Shown: positions 50,432 through 61,154, counted from the first letter of the stretch. The stretch: DNA of 64,000 bases from Nitrospirota bacterium (GCA_016208915.1 JACQXE010000052.1:23268-87267), one strand, 5' to 3'. A program made the numbers and translations. Notes: generated from the letters alone by a model not told the origin.

Positions 50432-51250
50432 ATGTATGAAGAGTTTTACGGATTGCAACTGAGACCGTTCACCAAGACGCCCAATCCAAAGTTCCTCTTC
50501 ATGAGCAGGATACATGAAGAGGCGCTCGCAAGGCTTCAGTATGCAGTAGAGGAAAAAGAGATTATTCTGCTTACCGGAGAAATTGGTTGCGGCAAGACCA
50601 CGCTTACAAGAGCGCTTATTGATTCTCTCGATGAAAAATATAGAGTCGTGCTTATCATCAATCCGCGTCTCACGCCTGCGCAGTTTCTGAGGACTCTCGC
50701 CAAAAGGTTTGATATGGATGTCCCATCCAATTTCAAGGATGACCTGATCGAAGCCGTATATTCAAAGGTATACGAGGACTATGAGGCTGGCATCACACCT
50801 GTAATCATCATAGATGAGGCGCAGCTTATCCCTGACAAGGACACGTTTGAAGAGATAAGGCTTCTCACAAATTTCCAGCTTGATGACACAAATCTTCTGA
50901 GCCTTATACTTGTTGGACAACCAGACCTGAGGCGAAGGCTGAATCATAAGGTATATCTTCCCCTGAAACAGAGGATCGGGCTTTTTTACCATCTCGGACC
51001 TATAAGCGAGGACGAAGTTAAAGGGTACATTGAGTACCGTCTTAAGGTGGGAGGGCGGGAAGATATGCTTTTTACAGATGAGGCATTAAAGTCGCTTCAT
51101 ATATATTCTAAGGGCATTCCAAGGCTGATTAACAGCATGGCAACGGCTGCACTTTTGAGCGGATTCAGCCACGAATACAGAATAATTGATGTAGGATTGA
51201 TTGACGAGGCAGCGCAGGAGCTTGGAGTTAATGGATATAGCGAAAATTAG
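50432..51250 (+). CDS. ExeA/GspA-like AAA ATPase
   Basis: YGLQLRPFTKTPNPKFLFMS, Walker A GEIGCGKTT, Walker B VIIIDEAQ. Confidence 0.88.
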   Translation: MYEEFYGLQLRPFTKTPNPKFLFMSRIHEEALARLQYAVEEKEIILLTGEIGCGKTTLTRALIDSLDEKYRVVLIINPRLTPAQFLRTLAKRFDMDVPSNFKDDLIEAVYSKVYEDYEAGITPVIIIDEAQLIPDKDTFEEIRLLTNFQLDDTNLLSLILVGQPDLRRRLNHKVYLPLKQRIGLFYHLGPISEDEVKGYIEYRLKVGGREDMLFTDEALKSLHIYSKGIPRLINSMATAALLSGFSHEYRIIDVGLIDEAAQELGVNGYSEN

Positions 51251-51878
51251 AAAAAAGGCAAAAGAGGTAAAAGAGGCAAAAGAACCAAAGAGTTCATCTG
51301 GGCCTCAAAATGCAGTTGAACATGCTACTGTGAAAGATGTCCAGGGTGCTGTTATGACTGTAGTGTCTGAAGAGCCTGTGAAGAAAGAGGAACAGACTAA
51401 ACCTCCTGAAAAAACTGCAAGTGTTATAGAACCAGCAGCAGAAAAGATTGAATTTCTTACGTTCCAGTTAGCTACCGAAGAGTTTGCCTTCAGAGTTTCT
51501 GATATTGAGGAAATCCTCAGATTTCAGAGAATTACAAATGTTCCAAGAGTGCCTGATTATATACTTGGCATAACCTCATTAAGAGGTAAGATAATACCAG
51601 TTATTGATCTTAGAAAAAGGTTTTCGATTTTCGATGCAGGCGACACATTTTCAGATGTCTCGCTAAGGAAAATCCTGATTCTTAAGGGTTCAAAAGGACT
51701 TTTTGGCGCGCAGATCGACAGAGTAAGAGGCGTTATCCGCATCCTTCAGTCAGAGATATCAGAACCGCCAGCTCACCTGACAGAAGCCCAGATAATTTTT
51801 GTCGAGGGAGTAGTCCTTCATAAGAACAGGTTTGTATCTATTATAAACATGGAAGAACTTATCGAAATGAAAGGTTAG
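51231..51878 (+). CDS. cheW: CheW-like coupling protein with N-terminal extension
   Basis: LTFQLATEEFAFRVSDIEEILRFQRITNVPRVPDYILGITSLRGKIIPVIDLRKRF; start inside end of ATPase gene. Confidence 0.88.
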   Translation: MDIAKIRKKAKEVKEAKEPKSSSGPQNAVEHATVKDVQGAVMTVVSEEPVKKEEQTKPPEKTASVIEPAAEKIEFLTFQLATEEFAFRVSDIEEILRFQRITNVPRVPDYILGITSLRGKIIPVIDLRKRFSIFDAGDTFSDVSLRKILILKGSKGLFGAQIDRVRGVIRILQSEISEPPAHLTEAQIIFVEGVVLHKNRFVSIINMEELIEMKG

Positions 51879-51889
51879 GTGTAGACAGC

Positions 51890-53590
51890 TTGAGCAAAAG
51901 ACTCGGATTTAAGATAGGTTTTATAATTTTCGCCCTGCTTCTTGGCGGTTTTATACTGTCAGGACTCTTTACAATTTATATAGCAGGAAAAAATCTCGTT
52001 CAATCTTATGAGACGCTCATGAGGGTTGCAATAATAGCTGTATTATTTGCCCTTATAGTGAGTCTGGCACTCTGGCTGTTTATGAGAAAGCTGGTATTAA
52101 TGCCTGTTAAGGCAATGGAGTCAGCAGCTGCAAAACTTGCTGATGGTGACCTTTCATTTGCCGTGGATGTAAGTACAGGAGACGAGATTTCACAGTTGGG
52201 TCAACATATTCATGAATCAGTCAATTCCTTGAGCAGGATAATAAAGATGGTCAGGGATATCTCTCTTCGAGCCGCACAGGTCTCTAAAGGTATTGAAGGA
52301 TATTCAAGAGAAATGATTGATGGGACGCAATTGGAGGCAGATGCAGTATCGGACATCTCGAGTTCTGTGGAGGAATTGAATGCAGCCATATCAGAGATAA
52401 CCGATGGGACAGAAGGCTTTGCTGCCTCTGCAGATGCAACAGCAGCTGCGATGGATGAGATAGCTACGACTACAGTACAAATATCCAGCAGTACGTATGA
52501 CCTTTCTTCATCCATTGAGGCCACATCCTCTTCAATAGAAGAGCTGTCTGCCACTATAAAAGAGGTTGCAAAGAATGCCGATAATCTCTCTGCTGTAAGT
52601 GAAGATACTCTTGCGGCGGTGGAAGAGATAACAGCATCTGTAAAGGATGTTGAATCCAGCGCAAAAGAGTCGGCGCATCTGACGGAGAAGGTCATGAAAG
52701 AGACGTCAACACTTGGTATTGCTTCCATAGAAAAGACAATGGCAGGCATGAATAACATAAAATCTTCTGTTGAGAAGACCAATGAGTTGGTGCAGAGACT
52801 CGGAAACAGATCTGTCGAGATAGGAAAGATTCTTAACGTAATAAATGACATTACTGATCAAACAACCCTGCTTGCCCTGAATGTAGCCATACTTGCTGCA
52901 CAGGCAGGAGAACACGGCAGGGGTTTCTCTGTTGTTGCTGATGAGATTAAGGACCTTGCCGAGAGAACAACGTTCTCAACACAGGAAATCAATGCCCTTA
53001 TACAGTCTATACAGCAAGAGGTTAAAAGCACTGTCCAGGCAATGGGGGAGGGTCTGATCTCTGTCCATGAAGGATTGAAACTATCCAAGGAGGCGTCTGA
53101 CGCATTGCAGAAGATATTAGGCAGCGCCCAAAAATCTTCTGAGATGGCATTTGCAATCGAGCGGTATACGGTAGAGCAGTCAAGGGCGGTCAAATTTGTG
53201 TCGAATACTATGGAACAGATAAAGGATATGACGGGGTTGATTGCCAAGACAACTTCTGAGCAGTCAAAGGGCATAATACTGATTATGAATGCAACAGAGA
53301 AAATTAAGGATGCATCAAATCAGGTCAAGAAGGCAATGAAAGAACAGGAGGGAAACAGTAAGCATGTATCGCAGGCAGTTGGAGTAATATCTGACAAGAG
53401 CCAGCAGATATCAAGTGCGATTTATGAGCAGAAGATAGGCACAAATCAGATATGCAGCGCAGTAGAAAAGATCAAGGATGTTCCTCGGAGGAATCGTGAT
53501 CTTGCACTCAACATAAATAATTCACTTCAGGACATTCTGAAAGATATTGAGGCGATAGAGGCTGATATAAAGAAGTTCAGATTTTCATGA
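51890..53590 (+). CDS. Methyl-accepting chemotaxis protein (no large periplasmic domain)
   Basis: TM, HAMP, signalling tip ITDQTTLLALNVAILAAQAGEHGRGFSVVADEIKDLAERT. Confidence 0.92.
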   Translation: MSKRLGFKIGFIIFALLLGGFILSGLFTIYIAGKNLVQSYETLMRVAIIAVLFALIVSLALWLFMRKLVLMPVKAMESAAAKLADGDLSFAVDVSTGDEISQLGQHIHESVNSLSRIIKMVRDISLRAAQVSKGIEGYSREMIDGTQLEADAVSDISSSVEELNAAISEITDGTEGFAASADATAAAMDEIATTTVQISSSTYDLSSSIEATSSSIEELSATIKEVAKNADNLSAVSEDTLAAVEEITASVKDVESSAKESAHLTEKVMKETSTLGIASIEKTMAGMNNIKSSVEKTNELVQRLGNRSVEIGKILNVINDITDQTTLLALNVAILAAQAGEHGRGFSVVADEIKDLAERTTFSTQEINALIQSIQQEVKSTVQAMGEGLISVHEGLKLSKEASDALQKILGSAQKSSEMAFAIERYTVEQSRAVKFVSNTMEQIKDMTGLIAKTTSEQSKGIILIMNATEKIKDASNQVKKAMKEQEGNSKHVSQAVGVISDKSQQISSAIYEQKIGTNQICSAVEKIKDVPRRNRDLALNINNSLQDILKDIEAIEADIKKFRFS

Positions 53591-53650
53591 AAAACATATC
53601 AGATATCAAGGAGATGGTGATGAGAATTAAGAATATACGGAGATAGCGCA

Positions 53651-55378
53651 ATGAAAAAAGATTCTATTGTCAGAAAGTATATAATAACTGTTTCACTTGT
53701 ATTTTTTTTGGGTGAAGGCATACTCTGGGTTTTGTTTGTCAGCCAGTTATGGCATAGATCTGAGATAAGACAATCTCTTGCCTTTCTGTCTATTGGACAG
53801 CTTGTGGTTCTTGTCGCCGTTCTGTGGGTAATGTATTTCCTTTTCCAGAAAAGGGTGGGAAGACCCATAGAGATACTCGGTAGGGAGATTAAGAAAGTTA
53901 TGACTGGTCAGATGGACGTGAAGATACAGGGATTTGAGAAAAATGAGTTAGGGGATATTGCGGAGGGACTGGGATTTTTTATTGACAGATTGAATTTTAC
54001 CACAAGAAAACTGAGAGCTATATCAGACAGCGTCTCAATGGCAATGGTCCAGTTGACCCTTACTTTTAAAAGCGTGACACAGGGAATGCAGCAGCAGGTG
54101 GGAGCAATTCATGAGATGATGAACGCTATCAGGCAGGCAAATGAGTCGCATAAAAATATAACAGAAAATACAGACAAACTCATTAGTTCCTCAACTGAGA
54201 ATGTTACGTCGCTTCTTGAGATAAAGGCGTCCGCCGAAGAGATCGCAATGAGCACAGACAGGCTATTCCAGGTTACAGAGAGTGCATATTCTACAGTCGC
54301 TGAAATTTCTCAAACAGCCAAAACGATTATGACCAATACAGATGAGACATTTAGTGCTGTTGAGGATACCTCTGCTGCAATGGATGAGATGAACTCTTCT
54401 GTCAAAGAAGTTGAGAGTGTTGCAAAGGAATCAGCGTCACTCTCTTCGCAGGTAACAAAGGTTGCATCAGAGGTTGGCATGATAACTATTGTAGATGCTG
54501 TCGAGGCTATGGAAAAGATATCCGCAGAAGTACAGCGTTCTTCTGAGATAATAACACAACTTGGCAAAAGGTCGGCAGACATAGAAAATATCCTTTCTGT
54601 AATAAAAGATGTTACAGAGAAAACAAATCTCCTTAGTCTGAATGCTGCGATACTCGCTGCCCAGGCTGGAGAATACGGCAAGAGCTTTTCTGTGGTCGCT
54701 GATGAGATAAGGGCATTAAGTGACAGGACCGCATCATCCACGAAAAATATCTCCAGCATCATCAAGACAATCCAGACGGATATATCAGAGGCGATAAAGA
54801 CAACAGATTCAGGGATGAAAAGGGTTGAAGAAGGCAATGCAATGGTATATAAGGTTGGAGATGCCCTTAGAGAGATGCTTTTAGTTGCAGAAAAGTCTGA
54901 TTCCACGGCTCATACTATTGAAAAGGCAACAGAGGAACAGGCAAAGGGACTAATACAGGTGTCCCTTGCCATGGAAAATATTAAAAAGATGATGCACCAG
55001 AATAAAAAGGCAACTCAGGAGGAGCAGCGCGTGACAACTCTGCTTCTCGATAGTGTAAGTACTATAAAGGAGGCCGCTGATATTGCCAAACGAGGCACAG
55101 AGGAGAGCGCAGTAGGTATCCGTATGATAACTAAAAACATAGAGCTTGCAGATGGACAAATCAAGGAGATAGGTCAGGCAACAGCGAACCAGCAGAAGAT
55201 AAACGAAATTATTATGAAAGCTGTCGAAAGGATAGATACGATTGGGATAACGACTAAAAGAAGCGTGGAAGAACTCTCTATGTCATTATCAACGCTCAAT
55301 GATGAAATTGAATTGCTCAAGAAAGAAATTGACGCGCCGAAAACGATTAACCGGGCATCTGGCGGGTCAAGGACATAG
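53651..55378 (+). CDS. Methyl-accepting chemotaxis protein (no large periplasmic domain)
   Basis: Two close TM segments, HAMP, VTEKTNLLSLNAAILAAQAGEYGKSFSVVADEIRALSDRT. Confidence 0.92.
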   Translation: MKKDSIVRKYIITVSLVFFLGEGILWVLFVSQLWHRSEIRQSLAFLSIGQLVVLVAVLWVMYFLFQKRVGRPIEILGREIKKVMTGQMDVKIQGFEKNELGDIAEGLGFFIDRLNFTTRKLRAISDSVSMAMVQLTLTFKSVTQGMQQQVGAIHEMMNAIRQANESHKNITENTDKLISSSTENVTSLLEIKASAEEIAMSTDRLFQVTESAYSTVAEISQTAKTIMTNTDETFSAVEDTSAAMDEMNSSVKEVESVAKESASLSSQVTKVASEVGMITIVDAVEAMEKISAEVQRSSEIITQLGKRSADIENILSVIKDVTEKTNLLSLNAAILAAQAGEYGKSFSVVADEIRALSDRTASSTKNISSIIKTIQTDISEAIKTTDSGMKRVEEGNAMVYKVGDALREMLLVAEKSDSTAHTIEKATEEQAKGLIQVSLAMENIKKMMHQNKKATQEEQRVTTLLLDSVSTIKEAADIAKRGTEESAVGIRMITKNIELADGQIKEIGQATANQQKINEIIMKAVERIDTIGITTKRSVEELSMSLSTLNDEIELLKKEIDAPKTINRASGGSRT

Positions 55379-55861
55379 ATGGAAAAATTCGCTGTTTTCA
55401 GGATAAGCGATGAGGATTTTGGCGTTAGGATCGACAAGGTTGTCGAGATATTAAAATCACAGAAGATTTATTCTCTTCCGGATCTCCCCGTTTTTTTTTC
55501 CGGCGTGATTAACATAAGAGGTGATGTAATACCACTGCTTGATCTGGGACGCCGGTTTGGGATTCATTCAGGCTCTGGTAAAGACCGTATAATGATAGTT
55601 AATTGCGAAGGAGAGAAGATAGGTCTTCTGGTTGATGAGATTGAAGAGATTGTCTCACTCACAACTGAGGATATAATTGCACCGCCCTCTATTTTTAAGG
55701 GATTGAAGACAGAATATCTTACCGGCCTTGGGAAGAATAAGGACAAGATAATAATACTCCTTAATCTTGACAGGATTCTTACATCAGAAGAAAAGATAAC
55801 CCTTAGAAAGTCCGCGGAACTTATCGAGGAGAATAATGAAAGAACTGGAAAGACTGCTTGA
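55379..55861 (+). CDS. cheW: CheW-like coupling protein
   Basis: FRISDEDFGVRIDKVVEILKSQKIYSLPDLPVFFSGVINIRGDVIPLLDLGRRF. Confidence 0.9.
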   Translation: MEKFAVFRISDEDFGVRIDKVVEILKSQKIYSLPDLPVFFSGVINIRGDVIPLLDLGRRFGIHSGSGKDRIMIVNCEGEKIGLLVDEIEEIVSLTTEDIIAPPSIFKGLKTEYLTGLGKNKDKIIILLNLDRILTSEEKITLRKSAELIEENNERTGKTA

Positions 55862-57818
55862 GCACGAAGATGTAGAAGTCCGGAGAAAAGCCATTGAAAC
55901 GTTGCAGGGCAGTCCTTCGGATGCTGCTGTCAAACTACTTCTCAAAGCAATGAGGGATATCAGCTGGAGAGTCAGAAAGACTGCAGTTGATGTCCTTATC
56001 GAAGAATACCCGATCGAAAAATATATCAAGGGCCTTATAGAGCTTCTTTATCTTGATGACAATGCAGGAGCAAGAAACTCAGCCATAGAGATGCTCATAA
56101 GATTGGACAAAAAGACTACATCTTTTTTAATCGACGCCTTTGATACCGCTAACCGCGACGTAAGAAAGTTTATAATTGATATCCTGGGCGAGTTCAGGGA
56201 CAAAAGGTCATTGCCGCTGATGCTGAATGCCCTGAAGGATGAAGACGATAATGTAAGGGCAACTGTTGTGGAACATCTTGGTAAGATAGGCGAACCAGCG
56301 GTTGTTGATGCTCTAATAGAGATAATCCAGAGCGGCGATCTCTGGACCGCATATCCTGCTGCTGATGCGCTTGGCAGGATCGGGGATAAAAGGGCTATCC
56401 CTTCACTGGTCAGCGCGCTTTCTGTTAAGACACTCAGGGAACCTGTTCTGAAAGCTCTCGGAAGATTTTCTGCGCTCGAGACTCTCAAACATATCGTGCC
56501 ATTGCTCGAGGACTCATCAAAGACAATACAAGAAGAGGCAGTAAAGACAATAAAGGACTTTTATCACAACGGAGTAAAAGAAGAATTCATTGCAGATGAA
56601 ATTAAGCGATTCTTCGGGAATCGTGCAATTGACGTTCTGGTATCTCATGCATGGAGCAGCAAGCCTGAGGTAAGGATTTCCGCTATACTGCTTCTTGGAC
56701 TGATGAAGGACGACAGTGCGCTTTCGCATCTGCTCGAATTGTCGCTCGAAGAGGATCTGGCAGAGGATGTAAAAAGAGCGCTTGTTTTTATAGGTATGGA
56801 CAAACCTCATAGCATACTGAGCCTTTTCAATACAGTAAGTCCTTATCAGAGAAGATTCATATGCGATGCTGCAGGCGAACTTGCATCTCCCATTTTTTAT
56901 GACATATTCGAGAAACTGATGTCGGATGATGACGGGCATGTGAGAAAGCTCGCAGCTCTCGGAATCTCCGGAATAGGAGACGTCAGGGCAATACATTCAA
57001 TCAAAAGACTGCTCTCAGATGAATATGAGGATGTTCAGGGGGCTGCTGTTCATGCGTTGTCTGCACTGAAGTCAGGGCTTAAGATAGATGAATTTATAAT
57101 AATGTTAAGCGACAAAAATCCTGTGCTAAGAAAGAACGCCGTATCTGTGCTTGGGGAAATACGCGCCCTTGAGGCCATAGAGGCAGTCGGCTTTGCCATG
57201 AAAGACGATAACATAAATGTACGGCATGCTGTGGTGGAGGCGCTCTCACAGATAGATACAGATGGATCGTTAAAATATCTTAACGTAGCCCTTACAGATG
57301 AAAATCCTGACATAAGGGCTGCTGCAGCCCTTAGCCTTGGTAGGATCAAGGGCGAAGGAATAGCAGAATCGCTTATACTTCTGCTGGCTGACCCGGATGA
57401 TAATGTCAGGGCGGCAGCTGTCAAAGCGCTTGGCGTATTGGGCGAAAAGAATACTGCAAAAGATCTCATAAAAATGCTTGCAGACCCAAATGGCTTTGTT
57501 GTAATTACTGCGATGGAGTCGCTCAGGATGATAGGAGGAGAATATGCAAGAGATGCCCTATTGATGATGCTTTCATCTCAGGACAGGGAGATTAGAAGAA
57601 CTGCCATAAAATCCCTTGCGCCATTCTGGGGGATAGAGAATCAACTTATTCAATATCTCAACGATGATGATTGGGCTACACGGATGGCAGCAGTTGAGGT
57701 TCTCGGTCCGAGGATAGACGCACTAGAAGGGCGTGTAAAGATTGAACTCGAAAGACTGCTCGATAAAGAGGAAGATTCCACGGTGAAAAAAGCTGTAGAG
57801 GAAAGTCTTCATGTTTGA
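55836..57818 (+). CDS. HEAT-repeat protein
   Basis: Many ~31-residue repeats of the type DxxxxVRxAAxxALGxIGxxxAxxxLxxxL. Confidence 0.93.
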   Translation: MKELERLLEHEDVEVRRKAIETLQGSPSDAAVKLLLKAMRDISWRVRKTAVDVLIEEYPIEKYIKGLIELLYLDDNAGARNSAIEMLIRLDKKTTSFLIDAFDTANRDVRKFIIDILGEFRDKRSLPLMLNALKDEDDNVRATVVEHLGKIGEPAVVDALIEIIQSGDLWTAYPAADALGRIGDKRAIPSLVSALSVKTLREPVLKALGRFSALETLKHIVPLLEDSSKTIQEEAVKTIKDFYHNGVKEEFIADEIKRFFGNRAIDVLVSHAWSSKPEVRISAILLLGLMKDDSALSHLLELSLEEDLAEDVKRALVFIGMDKPHSILSLFNTVSPYQRRFICDAAGELASPIFYDIFEKLMSDDDGHVRKLAALGISGIGDVRAIHSIKRLLSDEYEDVQGAAVHALSALKSGLKIDEFIIMLSDKNPVLRKNAVSVLGEIRALEAIEAVGFAMKDDNINVRHAVVEALSQIDTDGSLKYLNVALTDENPDIRAAAALSLGRIKGEGIAESLILLLADPDDNVRAAAVKALGVLGEKNTAKDLIKMLADPNGFVVITAMESLRMIGGEYARDALLMMLSSQDREIRRTAIKSLAPFWGIENQLIQYLNDDDWATRMAAVEVLGPRIDALEGRVKIELERLLDKEEDSTVKKAVEESLHV

Positions 57819-58716
57819 GACAGAAAAAATAATTCCATTAACAGATGATGTATTCAGGCTTCTGAGAGACAGCATTAAGGATTACTGCGGAATTTATTTT
57901 GATGACAATTCGAAATATCTTCTGGAGAAAAGGCTTTCCAAAAGGGTAAGGAGCCATAGCCTTGAGGATTTCAGGGATTATTACAGGCTTTTATTATACG
58001 ACAAGAAAAAAGGTGAGGAGTTTGCATTCATAGTTGATGTCCTTACTGTGAATGAAACCTACTTTTTCAGGGAGATGAACCAGCTCAGGACGTTGAGCGA
58101 AGAGATACTCCCGGAGCTCAAGGACAAAAACAGGGGAGCAAGGAAGATAAGGATATGGTCTGCGGGCTGTTCTACGGGAGAGGAGCCGTATACCATTGCA
58201 ATGCTCATACTCGAACACGGTTATTTTTTGGGCTGGGATATAGAAATACTTGGCAGTGATATAAACCAGAGGGTGCTTCAGTATGCGCGGCGCGGGGTCT
58301 ACAGGAAAAATTCTTTCAGGACGACAGACGAATATTTCATGAAGAAATATTTTACAAAGGAAGACAATTTATATATAATAAACGACAATGCTAAGAGATT
58401 TGTAAATTTCAGCTGTTTGAATCTTCTTGACCCGTTCAAGATAAAGTTTGTCGGGAATATGGATGTGATTTTATGCAGGAATGTATTAATATATTTTGAT
58501 CTTGATTCAAGAAAAAAGGTGATCCACAGTTTCCATGAAAGACTTGTCGACGGCGGATATCTGCTTATGGGGCACGCGGAATCAATAATGAACATCTCTA
58601 CCGCCTTTACCCTTAAACATTTTAAAAACGACATGGTTTATCAGAAACCTCAGGGCACTGCTGCAATTTCATTGTCTGAAAACTCTGCTAAGTTTGTTGG
58701 AGGCAACAAGGTATAG
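57811..58716 (+). CDS. cheR: Chemotaxis protein methyltransferase CheR
   Basis: VNETYFFRE, RIWSAGCSTGEEPYTIAML, LGSDINQRVLQYARRGVY, CRNVLIYFD. Confidence 0.93.
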   Translation: MFETEKIIPLTDDVFRLLRDSIKDYCGIYFDDNSKYLLEKRLSKRVRSHSLEDFRDYYRLLLYDKKKGEEFAFIVDVLTVNETYFFREMNQLRTLSEEILPELKDKNRGARKIRIWSAGCSTGEEPYTIAMLILEHGYFLGWDIEILGSDINQRVLQYARRGVYRKNSFRTTDEYFMKKYFTKEDNLYIINDNAKRFVNFSCLNLLDPFKIKFVGNMDVILCRNVLIYFDLDSRKKVIHSFHERLVDGGYLLMGHAESIMNISTAFTLKHFKNDMVYQKPQGTAAISLSENSAKFVGGNKV

Positions 58717-58720
58717 CGCT

Positions 58721-59806
58721 ATGATGAGTGAACCACAGATAAAAGTTCTTGTTGTTGACGACTCAGCCTACAGCAGGCAGACGATAAAGAAGATGCTTGA
58801 GACAGATCCGAATATTGATGTTATAGGTGTAGCTGTCGATGGCATAGATGCAATGGCGAAAACCTTAAGGCTCCGTCCTGACCTGATAACACTTGATTTC
58901 GAAATGCCCGGAATGGACGGGTTCAGTTTTCTCAGGTGGCTTATGAAGGAAAGACCAACCCCTGTTATAATGGTAAGCTCTTACTCTGATACAAAAACTG
59001 TGTTTAAGGCTCTCGATCTTGGCGCTGTAGACTTTATTGCAAAACCGACAAAAAGGGCGTCTGCAGAGTTGCGTGGCATAGAGAAGGACCTTCTTAGTAA
59101 GGTAAATGGAGTGAAAGGCTTGAGGCTTGACAGGCTAAGCAGGAACCTCCAGCTCCTGAATACTAGTGAAGAAATCACAACTGAGGTAGAACCATCAATA
59201 GGTGATATAGATGTAGTAGCAATAGGGGCATCAACAGGCGGTCCTGCTGCGCTCCAGATAATCCTTACGCGACTACCGCATGATTTTGCTGCTGCAGTGC
59301 TGATAAGCCAGCATATGCCAAAGGGTTTTACAGGACCATTAGCCGAGAGGCTGGACAAACTTTCAGAGGTGAGCATAAAAGAGGCTGAAAACGGAGATAT
59401 TATCGAACCCGGGAAGGTGTTTATATGCCCCGGAGGCTATCACATAAATCTCAAGAAAAAGGGGCAGAAATGCTATGTGTTTTTGAAGGAATCTACGGAT
59501 GAAGACAAATATGTCCCTTCAGTAAATATAATGATGGTATCTGTGGCGGAACATTATGGAAATAGGGCTGTAGGTGTTATACTTACCGGTATGGGTAATG
59601 ACGGCAAAAAGGGAATAGTGGAAATTAAATTGCGTGGTGGATATACTATTGCCGAGTCAGAGGAGACAGCTGTGGTATTCGGGATGCCTGCTGAGGTTAT
59701 AAATACAGGAGCAATAGATAAAGTGATTCCGCTTACAGAGATACCGATTGATTTGATAAATGTAGTTAAAAGCAGTTATGAATCAAGGCCGAGAGGAAAG
59801 AACTAA
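58721..59806 (+). CDS. cheB: Chemotaxis methylesterase CheB
   Basis: Receiver TLDFEMPGMDGFSFL; IGASTGGPAALQIIL, SQHMPKGFTGPLAERLD, LTGMGNDG. Confidence 0.93.
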   Translation: MMSEPQIKVLVVDDSAYSRQTIKKMLETDPNIDVIGVAVDGIDAMAKTLRLRPDLITLDFEMPGMDGFSFLRWLMKERPTPVIMVSSYSDTKTVFKALDLGAVDFIAKPTKRASAELRGIEKDLLSKVNGVKGLRLDRLSRNLQLLNTSEEITTEVEPSIGDIDVVAIGASTGGPAALQIILTRLPHDFAAAVLISQHMPKGFTGPLAERLDKLSEVSIKEAENGDIIEPGKVFICPGGYHINLKKKGQKCYVFLKESTDEDKYVPSVNIMMVSVAEHYGNRAVGVILTGMGNDGKKGIVEIKLRGGYTIAESEETAVVFGMPAEVINTGAIDKVIPLTEIPIDLINVVKSSYESRPRGKN

Positions 59807-60627
59807 TGGAAAGAGAGAGCAATATCACAAGAAAGGCCGATGAATTTCTCCAGATATTCCGGAAGGGAGAGGAGTTCACACACGAACTACTTAAGGAGAA
59901 CGAAAAGCTGCGGTTCCGTGTTGCACAGCTTGAGGAGACCATTGCACAAGCTGGTGATGAGGCAAGGGTTAAACTTTATGATGAGAGGATAAAGTTGCTG
60001 GACGACGAACTGAACTCCTTAAAAGAGCGATACCAGCGTGTTGAAGAGGAGAATAAGGATTTCGCAAATAAATATATTGAGGTTGAGGAAGAAAATAATA
60101 ACCTCGCCAATCTTTACGTCGCAAGCTACCAGCTTCATTCAACTCTGGATTTCAACGAGGTTCTGAAGATAGTTCTCGAAATTGTTATAAATCTCATAGG
60201 CGCTGAGAAGTTTGCAGTGCTCCTTCTGGAAGATAAAACAAATGAACTCGTGCCTGTTGGAGCAGAAGGGATATCATTGGCGGATATACCGAAGGTCAGA
60301 TTCGGCGAAGGCATCATAGGCAATGCCGCAAAAGAAGGTGAGAGTTATTTTTCAGGTGATGTTCACAGCAAAGGCAGCATAGCTGACAACAAGCCTATAG
60401 TCTGTATCCCTCTGAAGATAAAGGAACATGTAATAGGTGTTATTGCAATATATTCTCTTCTTATCCAGAAGGAAAAATTTTCGAATATTGATTACGAACT
60501 GTTCAATCTGCTTGCAGGACATGCTGCCACTGCAATCTTCTCATCAAGGCTGTACACACAATCGGAGAGGAAATTGACAACAATACAGAGTTTCATGGAC
60601 CTTTTAAAGGAAAAACAGAGGAGGTAG
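59806..60627 (+). CDS. Coiled-coil GAF-domain protein
   Basis: N-terminal coiled coil, GAF domain from ~residue 115. Confidence 0.8.
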   Translation: MERESNITRKADEFLQIFRKGEEFTHELLKENEKLRFRVAQLEETIAQAGDEARVKLYDERIKLLDDELNSLKERYQRVEEENKDFANKYIEVEEENNNLANLYVASYQLHSTLDFNEVLKIVLEIVINLIGAEKFAVLLLEDKTNELVPVGAEGISLADIPKVRFGEGIIGNAAKEGESYFSGDVHSKGSIADNKPIVCIPLKIKEHVIGVIAIYSLLIQKEKFSNIDYELFNLLAGHAATAIFSSRLYTQSERKLTTIQSFMDLLKEKQRR

Positions 60628-60628
60628 G

Positions 60629-60997
60629 ATGCCAAATATCCTTATAGTAGAAGATTCTCCAACAATGAGACAGCTGATAAGTTTTGCGATGAGGAGAATA
60701 CAAGGCTCGAAGGTTATCGAGGCAACTGACGGCGTTGATGCCCTGAAGAAACTGTCTTCCGAAAAGGTGGACCTCATACTGGCAGATATCAATATGCCTG
60801 TTATGGACGGACTCAAATTGGTCAGCCTTGTGAGAGGGAATCCTATATATAAAGACATACCGATAATAATAATAACCACAGAGGGCGCTGAAGAAGATAA
60901 AAAAAAGGCGCTTGCCATAGGCGCCAATGCTTACCTGCCAAAACCCATCCAGACTCAGGAACTCATAAAGCTCGTCAACAGTATTCTCGGAGGGTAA
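60629..60997 (+). CDS. CheY-like response regulator
   Basis: ILIVEDSPTMRQLISFAM, LILADINMPVMDGLKLV, YLPKPI. Confidence 0.92.
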   Translation: MPNILIVEDSPTMRQLISFAMRRIQGSKVIEATDGVDALKKLSSEKVDLILADINMPVMDGLKLVSLVRGNPIYKDIPIIIITTEGAEEDKKKALAIGANAYLPKPIQTQELIKLVNSILGG

Positions 60998-61000
60998 TTC

Positions 61001-61041
61001 TTAAAATGCCGAAGGCCGGACGCGAACCGGCACGCCCTTTG
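61001..61041 (-). repeat. Direct repeat of tRNA-Leu 3' end (candidate att site)
   Basis: 40/41 match to 63779-63819, same orientation. Confidence 0.8.
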
Positions 61042-61066
61042 CCTACCTTATGAAAATATAGGGCGG

Positions 61067-61087
61067 TTTCTTTTACGGTGTTATCCC
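61067..61087 (+). repeat. Cassette terminator repeat R1 (degenerate)
   Basis: tttcttttacggtgttatccc. Confidence 0.6.
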
Positions 61088-61154
61088 TTGTTCTATCCTA
61101 GCAAGTATACAAAGATTATACAGTGCTTTGTAAAGACACAGGACAGGGTTTTTA

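Noticed and set aside
52210-54906. Ser-rich antisense ORFs over MCP genes (52210..52851, 54310..54906)
   Set aside because: Typical low-complexity shadows of strongly coding Glu/Ala-rich genes.
61007-61041. Possible second tRNA-Leu gene
   Set aside because: Only the 3' part (T arm and acceptor 3' strand) is present; no anticodon or D arm. Treated as an att-like repeat.
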